64,000 bases of DNA, taken from NCBI GenBank assembly GCA_003142255.1, contig PLLO01000007.1, positions 46,977-110,976 of the forward strand, written 5' to 3'. Positions within the stretch are counted from its first letter, which is position 1. Every line of letters begins with the position of its first letter. The stretch comes from Bacteroidales bacterium (GTDB lineage: Bacteria > Bacteroidota > Bacteroidia > Bacteroidales > VadinHA17). The notes below the pieces were generated by a model. The model ran no database searches and was not told the DNA's origin. It worked only from the letters and a program-made list of their open reading frames with translations. Of the stretch, positions 47,353 through 56,532 are shown one piece after another. The translations under genes and the position numbers were made by a program.

Positions 47353-49287
47353 ATGAAATTAAAGAATCTTACCAAGAATATACTTATTGTACTGATTTAC
47401 AGGATATTCCTGGTCCTATTCCTGTTCTCGCTTTGCCGTATCGGATTTTATTTTTTCAATCTGAAAATGTTCCCGGATATCTCTGTGGGAGAGTTTCTGA
47501 TAATGATGAAGGGAGGTCTCCTGTTCGATATCTCGGCTGCTGTTTATATCAATATGCCATTTATTCTGCTTGAAGTTGTTCCGTTCGATTTCAGGTACAG
47601 CACGATTTACGAAAAGATAGTAAGGATCCTGTTCTTTGTTACCAACGGGATTGCAATTGCTGCAAATTGTATGGATTTTGTTTACTACCGGTTTGTGTTT
47701 AAGAGAGCCACTGCTGACGTTTTCAAGACATTTGAAAACGAAGAGCACATGTCAAAAATGTTCTTTAAGTACATGGCTGACTACTGGCCGGCAACAATTA
47801 TTTGCTTTTTTATCTGGTTCCTCATGGTTTTCCTTTATAATAAAGTTAAACCGGTAAAGCCGGAACCAAAGAGCAGGATCGCATATTACCTGATAAATGT
47901 CCTTTTCATTCCTATTGCACTTGCTCTGGTGATTGGTGGAGCCAGGGGAGGATATAAGCATTCAACACGCCCGATAACAATCAGTAATGCAGCCAAATAT
48001 GTAAAATCGCCTCACGATGTGCCTATTGTCCTTAATACCCCGTTCAGCATTATAAGAACATCGGGCAAGAAACCGCTGGTGAAATACCATTTTTTTGCAA
48101 AAGAGAAGCTCGATGAGATCTATAATCCTCATATTGTTCACGATACAACAAAGCCATTTACAAAAGATAATGTCGTCATTATAATACTTGAGAGCTTTGC
48201 GCGGGAATATATCGGTTCTCTCAACCCTGAGCTGGAAGGGGGAACTTACAAAGGGTATACTCCGTTCATTGATTCATTGATAAAAGAGAGCCTGACGTTT
48301 GACGTTTCCATTGCAGACGGTAAAAAATCGATAGATGCCATGCCTTCAATACTTGCATCTGTCCCATCCCTTGAGACTCCTTACATCATTTCACACTATG
48401 CCAACAATCAGATTAACGGGATTGCTTCTTTATTAAAGACAAAAGGCTATTATTCCGCTTTTTTTCATGGCGCCCCGAACGGATCAATGGGATTTGATTC
48501 ATTTGCCAGGATGGCCGGGTTTGACTCTTATTTCGGCCTCAATGAATACCCTAACAAGAATGATTTTGATGGAATGTGGGGAGTTTGGGATGAGCCATTT
48601 TTCCATTTTTTCGCACAAAAGCTCAATGGCTTCCAGCAGCCGTTTCTTGCTTCAATATTTTCAATTTCTTCCCACCATCCATTTAAGGTTCCTGAAAAAT
48701 ATGTGAATAAATTTAAAAAGGGACCGGCACCCATCGTTGAAGTCGTGGGATATACTGATTTTGCTTTAAGGGAATTCTTTACGGAAATCTCTGATAAACC
48801 ATGGTTCAGGAATACATTGTTTGTCATTACTGCCGATCATACAAATGAGTCCATTCATAAGGAATTTCAGAATGACTTCGGCTCCTACAGCATCCCAATA
48901 ATATTTTTTAAGCCCGGCAGCGATCTGAAAGGCATGAAAAAACGAATTGCGCAACAGATCGATATAATGCCGACAATCCTGAATTACCTGAATTACGACC
49001 ATGATTATATTGCATTCGGCACTAACCTTCTTGACGACTCACGTGAATCATTTGCATTCAATACGAACGGAAGCAATTATCATCTCTATATGAGGGATCA
49101 TATCCTTGAGATGATGGATAACCGGGCGATGGATCTCTATAATTTCAGGACCGACAAATACCTTGAATCAAATCTTATAACAAAAGAGCCGGACCTGGTT
49201 AACATAATGACTGAGAAAATGAAAGCAGTGATTCAGTCATACAATTCCAGATTGATTGATAACGATATGGTAGTGCGAGACCATTAA
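47353..49287 (+). CDS. LTA synthase-like membrane sulfatase/phosphoglycerol transferase
   Basis: The 644-residue protein has five N-terminal membrane helices (within 1-200) and an extracytoplasmic alkaline-phosphatase-fold domain. Family signatures include VVIIILESFAREYIGSLN, followed by DGKKSIDAMPSILAS with the nucleophile region, and FVITADHTNE near the metal site. Family members transfer phosphoglycerol or phosphoethanolamine to glycans or lipids. In a Gram-negative the acceptor is probably an envelope glycan or lipid (inference). Confidence 0.88.
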   Translation: MKLKNLTKNILIVLIYRIFLVLFLFSLCRIGFYFFNLKMFPDISVGEFLIMMKGGLLFDISAAVYINMPFILLEVVPFDFRYSTIYEKIVRILFFVTNGIAIAANCMDFVYYRFVFKRATADVFKTFENEEHMSKMFFKYMADYWPATIICFFIWFLMVFLYNKVKPVKPEPKSRIAYYLINVLFIPIALALVIGGARGGYKHSTRPITISNAAKYVKSPHDVPIVLNTPFSIIRTSGKKPLVKYHFFAKEKLDEIYNPHIVHDTTKPFTKDNVVIIILESFAREYIGSLNPELEGGTYKGYTPFIDSLIKESLTFDVSIADGKKSIDAMPSILASVPSLETPYIISHYANNQINGIASLLKTKGYYSAFFHGAPNGSMGFDSFARMAGFDSYFGLNEYPNKNDFDGMWGVWDEPFFHFFAQKLNGFQQPFLASIFSISSHHPFKVPEKYVNKFKKGPAPIVEVVGYTDFALREFFTEISDKPWFRNTLFVITADHTNESIHKEFQNDFGSYSIPIIFFKPGSDLKGMKKRIAQQIDIMPTILNYLNYDHDYIAFGTNLLDDSRESFAFNTNGSNYHLYMRDHILEMMDNRAMDLYNFRTDKYLESNLITKEPDLVNIMTEKMKAVIQSYNSRLIDNDMVVRDH

Positions 49288-49357
49288 AATTAGTAGGTAA
49301 AGACAAATTGGTTTCAACTGATTTCAAGATTGGTTCAATATTAAATATTTACTCTCC

Positions 49358-50503
49358 ATGGAGAACAAATTCTTTTCACAGATGGACTTGTTCATGGTGA
49401 CTAAACCCGGACAGAATGTTTCAGGACGAATAGCGGCAGTTGATGCTCTTAGAGGGTTTGACCTTTTCTGGATAATAGGTGCAGAAGCAATTCTCAAAAG
49501 CCCTGACAGGATATTGCATACGCCGGCAACCGGATTTATCTCCACGCAGCTTACTCATGTTACGTGGACCGGATTCCGGTTCTATGATCTGATAATGCCG
49601 CTTTTCCTTTTCATTGTAGGAGTATCAATGCCTTTTTCTTTTAAAAAGAGAATTGAAAAGGAAGGCTCTCCTTCAGCATTATGGCCGCATATAATCAAGA
49701 GGGTCGTAATTCTCTGGATCCTTGGAATGGCAGTCCAGGGCAATCTCCTTAGCCTGAACTGGAGCAACATAAAATTCTACAGCAATACTCTTCAGGCCAT
49801 AGCCAGCGGTTATCTGATATCCTCAATCCTCATTCTTTACCTCAGGGTACCATGGCAGGTTATAGGAACAGGATTGCTATTGATAATTTACTGGACACTT
49901 CTAACTCTGGCACCTGTCCCTGGATATGGCCCCGGAGTAATTACGCCCGAAGGAAATTTTGCCATTTACATCGACAAGCTAGTATTTGGGATTCACCAGG
50001 ATGGAACCACGTATTCATGGATTATTAGCAGCCTGAATTTCGGAGCTACAACCATGCTCGGGGTTTTCTCAGGATACCTGCTTCAATCCGGGATGGAGGT
50101 AAAAAGAAAATCACTTTACCTGGCCGCTGCAGGAGCTGCACTGATTCTTCTCGGCAGTATCTGGCATATCTGGTTCCCCTCCGTAAAACATATCTGGACA
50201 AGCTCATTTGTGCTCTTCTCAGGTGGCATTTGTCTTTTATCACTCTCACTTTTCCTCTGGCTTATTGACGGACTTAATCTAAAACGAGGCTTTTCATTTT
50301 TCACTGTAATAGGGATGAACGCAATATTTGCATACTGCGCAGCGCATCTTTATGACTTCGGACAGATTGCCGATGTCGTTTTTGGCGGGCTTAAACAATA
50401 TTGCGGTGAGTGGTACCGGTTAATCCATGCATTGGGAGGATTCGGAGTTCTTTACTTTATACTCTGGTTGATGTACAGATATAGGATATTTATCAAAATT
50501 TAA
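49358..50503 (+). CDS. DUF5009/HGSNAT-like membrane acyltransferase
   Basis: The 381-residue protein has about ten membrane helices. The family start GRIAAVDALRGFDLFWIIGAE is at residues 23-43; ATG at 49382 or 49394 would also include it. Relatives include heparan-alpha-glucosaminide N-acetyltransferase, which moves acetyl across the membrane to an amino sugar. It follows the LTA-synthase-like gene by 70 bases in the same direction, suggesting a shared role in surface glycan decoration. Its stop abuts the GH28 remnant. Confidence 0.82.
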   Translation: MENKFFSQMDLFMVTKPGQNVSGRIAAVDALRGFDLFWIIGAEAILKSPDRILHTPATGFISTQLTHVTWTGFRFYDLIMPLFLFIVGVSMPFSFKKRIEKEGSPSALWPHIIKRVVILWILGMAVQGNLLSLNWSNIKFYSNTLQAIASGYLISSILILYLRVPWQVIGTGLLLIIYWTLLTLAPVPGYGPGVITPEGNFAIYIDKLVFGIHQDGTTYSWIISSLNFGATTMLGVFSGYLLQSGMEVKRKSLYLAAAGAALILLGSIWHIWFPSVKHIWTSSFVLFSGGICLLSLSLFLWLIDGLNLKRGFSFFTVIGMNAIFAYCAAHLYDFGQIADVVFGGLKQYCGEWYRLIHALGGFGVLYFILWLMYRYRIFIKI

Positions 50504-50506
50504 CTT

Positions 50507-50659
50507 TCCCTGTAAAGGCTTATCAGGATGGATCCCGGTTCCGTCGACCAGCACCGGCACGTCCCTGACACGGATATGTGAGAAGCTGAAATTGGAGATA
50601 GTCGGAATCCCTTCATTCCCCGGCACCGGATCCTGATCCTGGATGCCACTGCCAATACA
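50507..50659 (-). pseudogene. remnant of a GH28 polygalacturonase-like gene
   Basis: On the minus strand the frame encodes QDQDPVPGNEGIPTISNF, SFSHIRVRDVPVLVDGTG and IHPDKPLQG, a segment typical of GH28 pectinases near the C-terminus. There is a stop upstream (50687-50689) and homology stops at about 50507, four bases from the stop of the convergent acyltransferase gene. Only about 45 residues survive, so this is a deletion relic. It marks the boundary between the backbone and the all-minus-strand region. Confidence 0.6.
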
Positions 50660-50743
50660 TGCAAATATTGAATCAGCGAGTGATATTTAAACATGGTCTG
50701 GCAAGAATAAAATTTATTTTCCAGTGACTATAAGCCAATTAAA

Positions 50744-51442
50744 TCAGTTATTAGTCACAAGAACAGTATATTTCCCTGGAGTAAGTATTTCGAAGTCAAA
50801 GTTGCAAATAATTGCCTCGTCTTGTTTCTTTAATGTATAATGAATATAACAGTAAACCGGACATGTAAAATCACGCAGAGTCAGCGTCCATCCGTCTTTA
50901 GTCAAATGTCCTGATGAAAAGGTAAATTCCAGGTCACGGGGAATATATTTTAACATTACTCGTTCAAATGAGACTTCAATGAGATTTCTATCCTGATCCG
51001 ATCTTTTTATTGAGTAATAATCAATATTATTCTGGTTAGTGATTTTATAGTCATCGGCTTTATTCTGTTTCCCGGTATATATATCTGCTTTCCAGACGCC
51101 TGTTATAACTGAATCTTTTCCGTTGATCATGTACCTTAGTTCCCCTTCACCATCTTTAAGCCCCTTTTTCCAGTAACCTGTATAGGTGGGGCCATCTTTA
51201 TATTTATAGACACCTTTCCCGTCAGGAAATCCTTTCCTGAAAGATCCGATGTAAATATCTGCTCCTTTTGCAATGCCGTTACCTTCAGCTAATCCATTTT
51301 TGCATTCCCCCTGGTAATGCTCCGAAATCCCTTTAATCAGCACTTTGCAATCGGAGGTATTCTCCTGGGCGGATGTACTGAAATTTTGAATCACGAGTAC
51401 GATCAATATAGACAAACCAGCAATAAGTATTTTTCTTTTCAT
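50744..51442 (-). CDS. exported MORN-repeat protein
   Basis: The 232-residue protein has a signal peptide (about 1-25, ending STSAQ). Three to four MORN units lie in 40-125 (YQGECKNGLAEGNGIAKG, YIGSFRKGFPDGKGVYKY, YTGYWKKGLKDGEGELRY), and a 110-residue C-terminal domain of no known family follows. MORN repeats form extended hairpins that bind membranes or proteins. It ends the run whose first genes are the ferritin-VIT protein (8 bases upstream) and the polyferredoxin. Confidence 0.8.
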   Translation of the reverse strand: MKRKILIAGLSILIVLVIQNFSTSAQENTSDCKVLIKGISEHYQGECKNGLAEGNGIAKGADIYIGSFRKGFPDGKGVYKYKDGPTYTGYWKKGLKDGEGELRYMINGKDSVITGVWKADIYTGKQNKADDYKITNQNNIDYYSIKRSDQDRNLIEVSFERVMLKYIPRDLEFTFSSGHLTKDGWTLTLRDFTCPVYCYIHYTLKKQDEAIICNFDFEILTPGKYTVLVTNN

Positions 51443-51449
51443 TTGAATA

Positions 51450-52313
51450 TTATAAATCTACCCCAAGAATCAGTTTTAGAACATACCCTATAATGAATGA
51501 GAAGGCGGCAACTCCAAAACTGATAAAAGTCATCTCGAAGAAGCGTTGCCTGAAGCTGAGGTCTTTTGCAACTGAGATATAATAATTAAAGCAAAAGATT
51601 ATGAAAACAGCAGTTGCCAGTGTTATGGCCAGCGCACCATATTTGCTGGTCATAAGAAGGAAAGGCAATATCAGAAGGATGACCGTTAGGATATAAGAAA
51701 TACCTGTATAAACCGCAGATTTTTTGGCCCTGGCATCACCTTCTGCTTTTGAAGAAAGGTAATCTGAAGCGGCCATTGATAAAGCGGCAGATATACCTGT
51801 GACCAGACCTGCAAGCGAAATTACTTTTGTACCACCCAGGGCTAAGGTGAATCCGGCGAGAGAACCTGTAAGCTCTACCAACGCATCATTTAGTCCGAGT
51901 ACAATAGATCCGATATATTGCAGGCTTTCTTCATCAAGCATTTCGAGAATTGTCTTCTCATGTTCTTTCTCCTCCTTTGAGAAATGTTCCAGCTCCGGAA
52001 AGACAGAGGATAATTCGGAGTATTGTTTTGAGCTTAGATCCTCTTTTTTCTCCATCTGTTTAAGAATAAAGGTCATCCCAAGGACGTGTGTCAGAAAGAC
52101 AGTACGGTAAAGCCTGAATCTGTCTGGTTTTATATCCTGGCCTGTCTTTGATTTCCAGAACTGGGCATGCACCATTTCCTGTTCACCAATATTTCTTAAA
52201 ACACTAGCATTTTTTTCGTCCCTGCAACTGGCTGCAAGCCTCATATAGAGGTAATGTTCCGTGATCTCTGCTCTTTGAGCCAATAATGCATATTTTTTTA
52301 TCTTGTCGTCCAT
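51450..52313 (-). CDS. ferritin-like/VIT1 fusion (MbfA-type iron transporter)
   Basis: The 287-residue protein has an N-terminal diiron rubrerythrin-like domain (about 1-125; E/H ligands in AEITEHYLYMRLAA, EQEMVHAQFW, FSKEEKEHEK). A VIT1/CCC1 membrane domain follows with five helices (VLGLNDALVELTGSLAGFTLAL). The architecture is that of MbfA/Er-VIT proteins, which export iron and protect against peroxide stress. Here it would help an anaerobe handle iron and oxidants (inference). Confidence 0.88.
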   Translation of the reverse strand: MDDKIKKYALLAQRAEITEHYLYMRLAASCRDEKNASVLRNIGEQEMVHAQFWKSKTGQDIKPDRFRLYRTVFLTHVLGMTFILKQMEKKEDLSSKQYSELSSVFPELEHFSKEEKEHEKTILEMLDEESLQYIGSIVLGLNDALVELTGSLAGFTLALGGTKVISLAGLVTGISAALSMAASDYLSSKAEGDARAKKSAVYTGISYILTVILLILPFLLMTSKYGALAITLATAVFIIFCFNYYISVAKDLSFRQRFFEMTFISFGVAAFSFIIGYVLKLILGVDL

Positions 52314-52376
52314 ACTTAGCTAAATAAGTTCTGCAATAAAACTGTCCTGCTATAGAATCCTTTTGATCTGCCGGAT

Positions 52377-53129
52377 TTAAACAATGTTTTTAATATACTT
52401 TTTTTGGTTCCATATAAATTTAATTTTCAAAGCCTGAGGTTTGCAACTTTCCACACATTTGCCACAGATCAGGCACTCCGGATTAGTCACTAGTCCATGA
52501 TTGTTAATCACATAGTCCTTAATGGGGATCCTGACTAAACAATCTGTTTCACATTTACCGCAGAGATTGCATTTTTGGGTATCAACTACAGGTATTAACC
52601 TTGAAATTGAGGCTCCTGAGGCACATAAGGCACCCATAAAGCATAAGTTGCGACAGGCCCAGCGACGCTCCAGTAATAATCCTAGCAAAACAGCACCCAG
52701 TGTATCATAAAGCCATATATACTTATAGTGAAGATTGAAATCCATATTTAAGAACCATGGTTCAAACTTAATTCCGGTAATTGTTCCGGAATCCAGGCGT
52801 ATAAAGAAAAATATAAATGCGGTCGTGAAAAAGGCACAAATGTTAAACACTCTTATCCAGATAACAGGCTTGTTCCACTTGATATGGAATATAGAATGAT
52901 GGCTTGTAAGATCCTGAATTGTTCCCATGAAGCAAATCCAGCCGCAACCTAATCTACCGAATAATGGTGAAATTAAAATTGCAATGCTCCAAATGATTAC
53001 AACCATGGTAATTGCCCCCCAATAAATGGAATGCCATATGAATGCAAAATTCAATGCCCGGAATAAAGTCGGGGTCAATAATAGAAAAAGGATCCGTGTT
53101 ATAAAATTGAAAGAGTAAAGTCTCTTCAT
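52377..53129 (-). CDS. membrane polyferredoxin (NapH/CcoG-like 4Fe-4S protein)
   Basis: The 250-residue protein has about four membrane helices, two membrane-associated CxxxCxxG-type motifs (GCGWICFMGTIQD and RRWACRNLCFMGALC) and a C-terminal double [4Fe-4S] ferredoxin (CNLCGKCETDC and CLICGKCVESCKP). These proteins move electrons between quinol or flavoproteins and soluble acceptors. No partner oxidoreductase is adjacent, so the redox partner is unknown. Confidence 0.8.
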   Translation of the reverse strand: MKRLYSFNFITRILFLLLTPTLFRALNFAFIWHSIYWGAITMVVIIWSIAILISPLFGRLGCGWICFMGTIQDLTSHHSIFHIKWNKPVIWIRVFNICAFFTTAFIFFFIRLDSGTITGIKFEPWFLNMDFNLHYKYIWLYDTLGAVLLGLLLERRWACRNLCFMGALCASGASISRLIPVVDTQKCNLCGKCETDCLVRIPIKDYVINNHGLVTNPECLICGKCVESCKPQALKIKFIWNQKKYIKNIV

Positions 53130-53193
53130 CTGAATCAGATATTTGGAGAATTATGCGTTGTTTTCAACCAGGGTCTCGTTATGATTAAGTTAA

Positions 53194-53253
53194 CTTTAAA
53201 GTTGCGAAGTGTCATGTAAGCTATTTATATTCAGTTATCTATGTTACCGGCAG
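53194..53253 (-). repeat. weak cassette-boundary repeat (site A)
   Basis: TTGCGAAGTGTCATG matches TTGCGAAGCGGCATG, the sequence next to the full-length element at 62.75 kb, and a GTAAGC...GTTACC pair 33 bases apart follows it, like the minimal site at 60.07 kb. The ATAACCTTTATTG core is absent. Either a degenerate site or chance. Confidence 0.35.
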
Positions 53254-53258
53254 TATTT

Positions 53259-53834
53259 TTATTTATCTATCTCGATATCATATTTATCAAGCAATCCAGT
53301 TATCCAGGGTATCGAGAATTTTGCTTTTTTAATGCGATTTAATTCCGGATCGATAGAATAGTTATAAGAAGACCGAAAATCAACTCCTTCGAGGTTGGTG
53401 TTTTCAAAGACCGTTTTTTGCAAATCGCAATTATCAAATGAAGAATTGCTTAAATCTGTTTCTGTAAAATCGACGTCATTTATTTTTGAATTTTTGAATC
53501 TTGTCTTTTTAAGTTTTAGCTTAAAGAAGGATGAGAGGTCTAAAGTGCAACCGTCAAATTCAAAAGTGATTATTAAATCGTTACAGTCATCAAAATGCAA
53601 CCCTAATAATTTGCAATTGATAAATTTAGCTTCTCTGAAAGATGTCCGGATCAGCTTGGCAAGACTTAAATTGCAATCCCGGAATTCACATTCAAGAAAA
53701 TTCATATCGGATAAATCTGAATTTGAAAAGTCACAACTTATAAATTTGCAGTTTTCATATTCTCCAATTGCCATAGGCATATCCAGAGGGCTCAGACTCT
53801 CATATTTCATTCCTTCCCTGAAAGCTCTATTCAT
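53259..53834 (-). CDS. pentapeptide-repeat protein
   Basis: The 191-residue protein consists of A(D/N)LXX-type pentapeptide repeats across residues 25-170 (CDFSNSDLSDMNFLECEF, TETDLSNSSFDNCDLQKT, FENTNLEGVDF), which fold as a right-handed quadrilateral helix. No signal peptide. Some relatives mimic DNA and protect gyrase (Qnr type); others are of unknown role. Nothing here decides between them. Visibly AT-rich compared with the backbone. Confidence 0.85.
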   Translation of the reverse strand: MNRAFREGMKYESLSPLDMPMAIGEYENCKFISCDFSNSDLSDMNFLECEFRDCNLSLAKLIRTSFREAKFINCKLLGLHFDDCNDLIITFEFDGCTLDLSSFFKLKLKKTRFKNSKINDVDFTETDLSNSSFDNCDLQKTVFENTNLEGVDFRSSYNYSIDPELNRIKKAKFSIPWITGLLDKYDIEIDK

Positions 53835-53952
53835 CCGGTAGTCTTTAATATAATAATTCTGGTTGTCTGATGATCCGGAGTAAGTAAATAAGCCTGGAAT
53901 TTATTCCTTAAGGATTTTTCTGCAACCGGTTGCTTTTCATCTGTCACTGGCC

Positions 53953-54546
53953 TTAGTTCTCTGGTTTCCAGTCTCCGTCTTCCGGTTCCCCATCTCCGTC
54001 CTCCGGTTTCCACTCCCCGTCCTCCGGAGTCCAGTCTACTGCGCCCGGCAGATGGTAGTTTAAATTATCTGCCTTAATGAAAGTGTTTTCATTTTCTTTC
54101 TTTTCGATAATTAAAACTTCAATGTCAAGAATAACCTCTCCCAGCATCAACCGATGCCGGATAATAACTACTATCCACCCCAAAAATGCTAAAACGGCGA
54201 ATGAAATAAAGGCAAATAAAAAATTAAGTGATGATAATCCAATAAAAACTGCCATTAATAAGGGAACAATAAACAATCTGTACATGTAAAACTCATAGGT
54301 CAACCGGCAACTCCCTTCCTGGAATTCAAGGTCAAAGCTGCCACCGTCTACAAGTACCAATATATCATGTATCCTTCTGTTTTTAAAAAAGCCTGATTTA
54401 TAAGTCAGTATGTTACCCTCAACAACTATATCTTCGCCATTTTTTTGCAAAATAAAGTCCTTGATATAGGTCATAATTTCATCAGTTAAGGAAACCGGAA
54501 TCTTCTTTTTGAATTTCTGAGAGTATCTGACAGAGAATGGGAACAT
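53953..54546 (-). CDS. small membrane protein with tandem PEDGxxx tail
   Basis: The 197-residue protein has two central membrane helices (about 97-135, LLMAVFIGLSSLNFLFAFIS). The last 24 residues are a seven-residue tandem repeat (PEDGEWK, PEDGDGE, PEDGDWK, PEN) encoded by 21-bp DNA units, so the C-terminus has probably been overwritten by a minisatellite. Function unknown. It and the next gene upstream look like a pair of PH-like/YdbT-like membrane proteins, but the match is weak. Confidence 0.6.
   Translation of the reverse strand: MFPFSVRYSQKFKKKIPVSLTDEIMTYIKDFILQKNGEDIVVEGNILTYKSGFFKNRRIHDILVLVDGGSFDLEFQEGSCRLTYEFYMYRLFIVPLLMAVFIGLSSLNFLFAFISFAVLAFLGWIVVIIRHRLMLGEVILDIEVLIIEKKENENTFIKADNLNYHLPGAVDWTPEDGEWKPEDGDGEPEDGDWKPEN
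53965..54027 (-). repeat. 21-bp minisatellite, three units
   Basis: Plus-strand units at 53965-53985, 53986-54006 and 54007-54027 differ by a few bases each. The 21-bp length keeps the reading frame of the host gene. The same CCGGA/GGAGA-rich style appears at the end of ygiQ (7071-7103), suggesting one class of gene-end repeat. Confidence 0.85.
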
Positions 54547-54594
54547 AATAGTATTGTCTAATTTTTCAATTAGTTTTTAATAGCATAAAATCTG

Positions 54595-55053
54595 TCAGAT
54601 TATATCCAATCCAAGAAGAGAGCTTAAATTCTTAACTTCAATTTTTGAAGATTCATAAGAATCGAACTTTTTTATTGGCATAATCTGTTTATTGTCAGAA
54701 CCATATAAAACGATTCTTATATCGTTATAATGAATTCCAACTGGCTGAGTTCCCCGGATATATCCCATATATCCTCTATGAGATTTCTTTAATCCCACTT
54801 TCATGTCAGGTTTGATATCGATCCATTTTCCAACTGGCAGGATCCCAAACAGGTTATCTGAATATTTGATTTTCTTATTATCGGTATCAATTAAGGCACT
54901 TGTAGATGTAAATGCAGCGAAAGCTCCAATAATAACAAGTAGCAATCCGAAAATTGAAAAATAGGTTGCTAAAACTCCTCCCAGCATCAGGAAAAAGCCG
55001 GTAGAAGACCCGAAGGGTCCAAATGTTCTATCTAATTTATTTTTTATTATCAC
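54595..55053 (-). CDS. hypothetical membrane protein, two N-terminal helices
   Basis: The 152-residue protein has two hydrophobic helices near 15-50 (GFFLMLGGVLATYFSIFGLLLVI) and a beta-rich C-terminal half (IKYSDNLFGILPVGKWIDIK; IHYNDIRIVLYGSDN), an arrangement like bacterial PH-domain membrane proteins. I do not recognise a family. No neighbour explains its role. A cassette-boundary arm lies 108 bases upstream of its start. Confidence 0.6.
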   Translation of the reverse strand: MIIKNKLDRTFGPFGSSTGFFLMLGGVLATYFSIFGLLLVIIGAFAAFTSTSALIDTDNKKIKYSDNLFGILPVGKWIDIKPDMKVGLKKSHRGYMGYIRGTQPVGIHYNDIRIVLYGSDNKQIMPIKKFDSYESSKIEVKNLSSLLGLDII

Positions 55054-55160
55054 TGTAAAAACCAGCAGTTTAAAATTTGTTCTTTAAGTATTTATAGATG
55101 CAAGTTAACACAAGTATTTGTTAATAGTGAGAAGATTTATAAATGCGGGTAAATATTAGA

Positions 55161-55193
55161 ACTTACAACCTTTATTGTCGGTGTTGCTGGCAG
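55161..55193 (-). repeat. cassette-boundary repeat arm (site D)
   Basis: Plus strand ACTTACAACCTTTATTGTCG then GTGTTGCTGGCAG. The core ACAACCTTTATTGTCGGTGTT matches the arms at 59.1, 60.1 and 61.75 kb. It lies 16 bases after the stop of the DUF4440-like gene. The partner CTAACGG arm is not seen next to it. Confidence 0.7.
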
Positions 55194-55208
55194 ATTCCTT
55201 TTATTAAG

Positions 55209-55643
55209 CTAATCCCAGACGTATCGCCAGTCATTGTTTTGTTTTTTCCAAACGGTATGGAATATCCCTTCATATTCAATGTTTTTGCCAGATGTATCTT
55301 TTAATGTATATATATATTTACCATATGTATACCCAAGAGTTCCACAATCTGAAACGCCAATAAAGTCAGGAGTCCAACTTAATTTTGCATTAGGATTGGC
55401 ATTTTTTTCATAATATAGCCTGATGTTCTCTTTCCCGATAATAAGTGAATCATTTCCCCTGCGAATGGCTGCGTTTTCGTCTGCGAAATAATAAAAGGCT
55501 GTGGCTAACCCTTTCTCGGATGCCATTTTTTCAAATGCCTTTTCAGTTTGAAATATTTCATCTTTGGCAGCATTAATATTGCTGGTTTGCTTGCAGGAAA
55601 CCAGCAGTGGGATTAAGGTCAGAAGGAAAATGGTCTTTTTCAT
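55209..55643 (-). CDS. DUF4440/SnoaL-like (NTF2-fold) lipoprotein
   Basis: The product of about 144 residues starts at ATG 55643 with a lipobox (LIPLLVSCKQTS). It has the NTF2-like cone fold typical of DUF4440 (EKAFEKMASEKGLATAFYYF...GIFHTVWKKQNNDWRYVWD). Such proteins bind small ligands; some are enzymes. No ligand can be inferred. The frame extends upstream to 55700 but the lipobox fixes the start. Confidence 0.8.
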   Translation of the reverse strand: MKKTIFLLTLIPLLVSCKQTSNINAAKDEIFQTEKAFEKMASEKGLATAFYYFADENAAIRRGNDSLIIGKENIRLYYEKNANPNAKLSWTPDFIGVSDCGTLGYTYGKYIYTLKDTSGKNIEYEGIFHTVWKKQNNDWRYVWD

Positions 55644-55727
55644 AATTGAAAATGGAATTATCATAATTTGAATTATAATCTCTGCAACCTGTATGTACAA
55701 GTGATTTCAAAGTACCAAATGTGATTT

Positions 55728-56495
55728 TTAAAGGGTACTATGATATTTTCTTTTAATTCTGGACAGATCAAACCAAAGTCTGAATGCATAAGTAATCTTT
55801 ACTTTTGATCCGCCTTTCTCTGTCCATTTCTGGAGTGGTATCTCTATCATTTTGGAAATACAATCAGGCCTTCCATAGATCTTGATTATCCGTGCAAAAA
55901 GTTCAACATCAAACAACCATTTTGATATGAACGGTTCTTCAAACAATTTAATAGCTAAATCTCTTTTTATTATTTTACAGCCACATTGCGTGTCATAAAC
56001 TCTTAGCTTTAAGACCCCTGAAATGAATGTTGCGAGTAACCTTCCAATTATATGCCTCATATAAGATCGCTCGATAACCGACCCGATTCTCATGATCCTC
56101 GATCCGAAGCAAAAACTGATTTCGTCATTTAAATATTTAGATAATTCCAGACATTCCTGCAGGGAAGTCGCTAAATCGGCATCCAGATAAGCGATATTAT
56201 CAAAATTAAGGCGGTCAGCACAATAGAGAACTCCTCTCCTTACAGATTCTGCTTTACCAACATTTTCATCATTGGATACTATATGTACGTTTTCTTCAAA
56301 TGCCCCCTTTATTTGGTTTAATATCTCAAGTGTAGAATCTTTAGATCCATCGTTGACGAAACAAACAGAGACACCTCGGTAATCATTCAGAAATGCAACA
56401 AATTCATTTACAGGCAACCTTTCCGCTTCATTATAGCAAGGAACTACTATTACCAAAGATGGCTGTACTGGATTTTCATTGTTTTTCTGTTGCAT
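55728..56495 (-). CDS. GT2 glycosyltransferase (polyprenyl-phosphate glucosyl/mannosyltransferase-like)
   Basis: The 255-residue GT-A enzyme contains VVPCYNEAERLPVNEF, NDGSKDSTLEIL and the DXD-like LDADLATS, with no C-terminal membrane helices. It resembles ALG5/DPM1-type enzymes that charge polyprenyl phosphate with a sugar. The next gene upstream (37 bases) is a GT87-like polytopic transferase, which would use such a lipid-linked donor; together they form a logical pair for surface glycosylation. Confidence 0.86.
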   Translation of the reverse strand: MQQKNNENPVQPSLVIVVPCYNEAERLPVNEFVAFLNDYRGVSVCFVNDGSKDSTLEILNQIKGAFEENVHIVSNDENVGKAESVRRGVLYCADRLNFDNIAYLDADLATSLQECLELSKYLNDEISFCFGSRIMRIGSVIERSYMRHIIGRLLATFISGVLKLRVYDTQCGCKIIKRDLAIKLFEEPFISKWLFDVELFARIIKIYGRPDCISKMIEIPLQKWTEKGGSKVKITYAFRLWFDLSRIKRKYHSTL

Positions 56496-56532
56496 AATTC
56501 CGGTATTTTAAAAAAGTTTTGAGATTAAACCA

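Noticed and set aside
53965..54027. Possible CRISPR-like short tandem repeat
   Set aside because: Units are contiguous 21-mers with no spacers and lie inside a reading frame.
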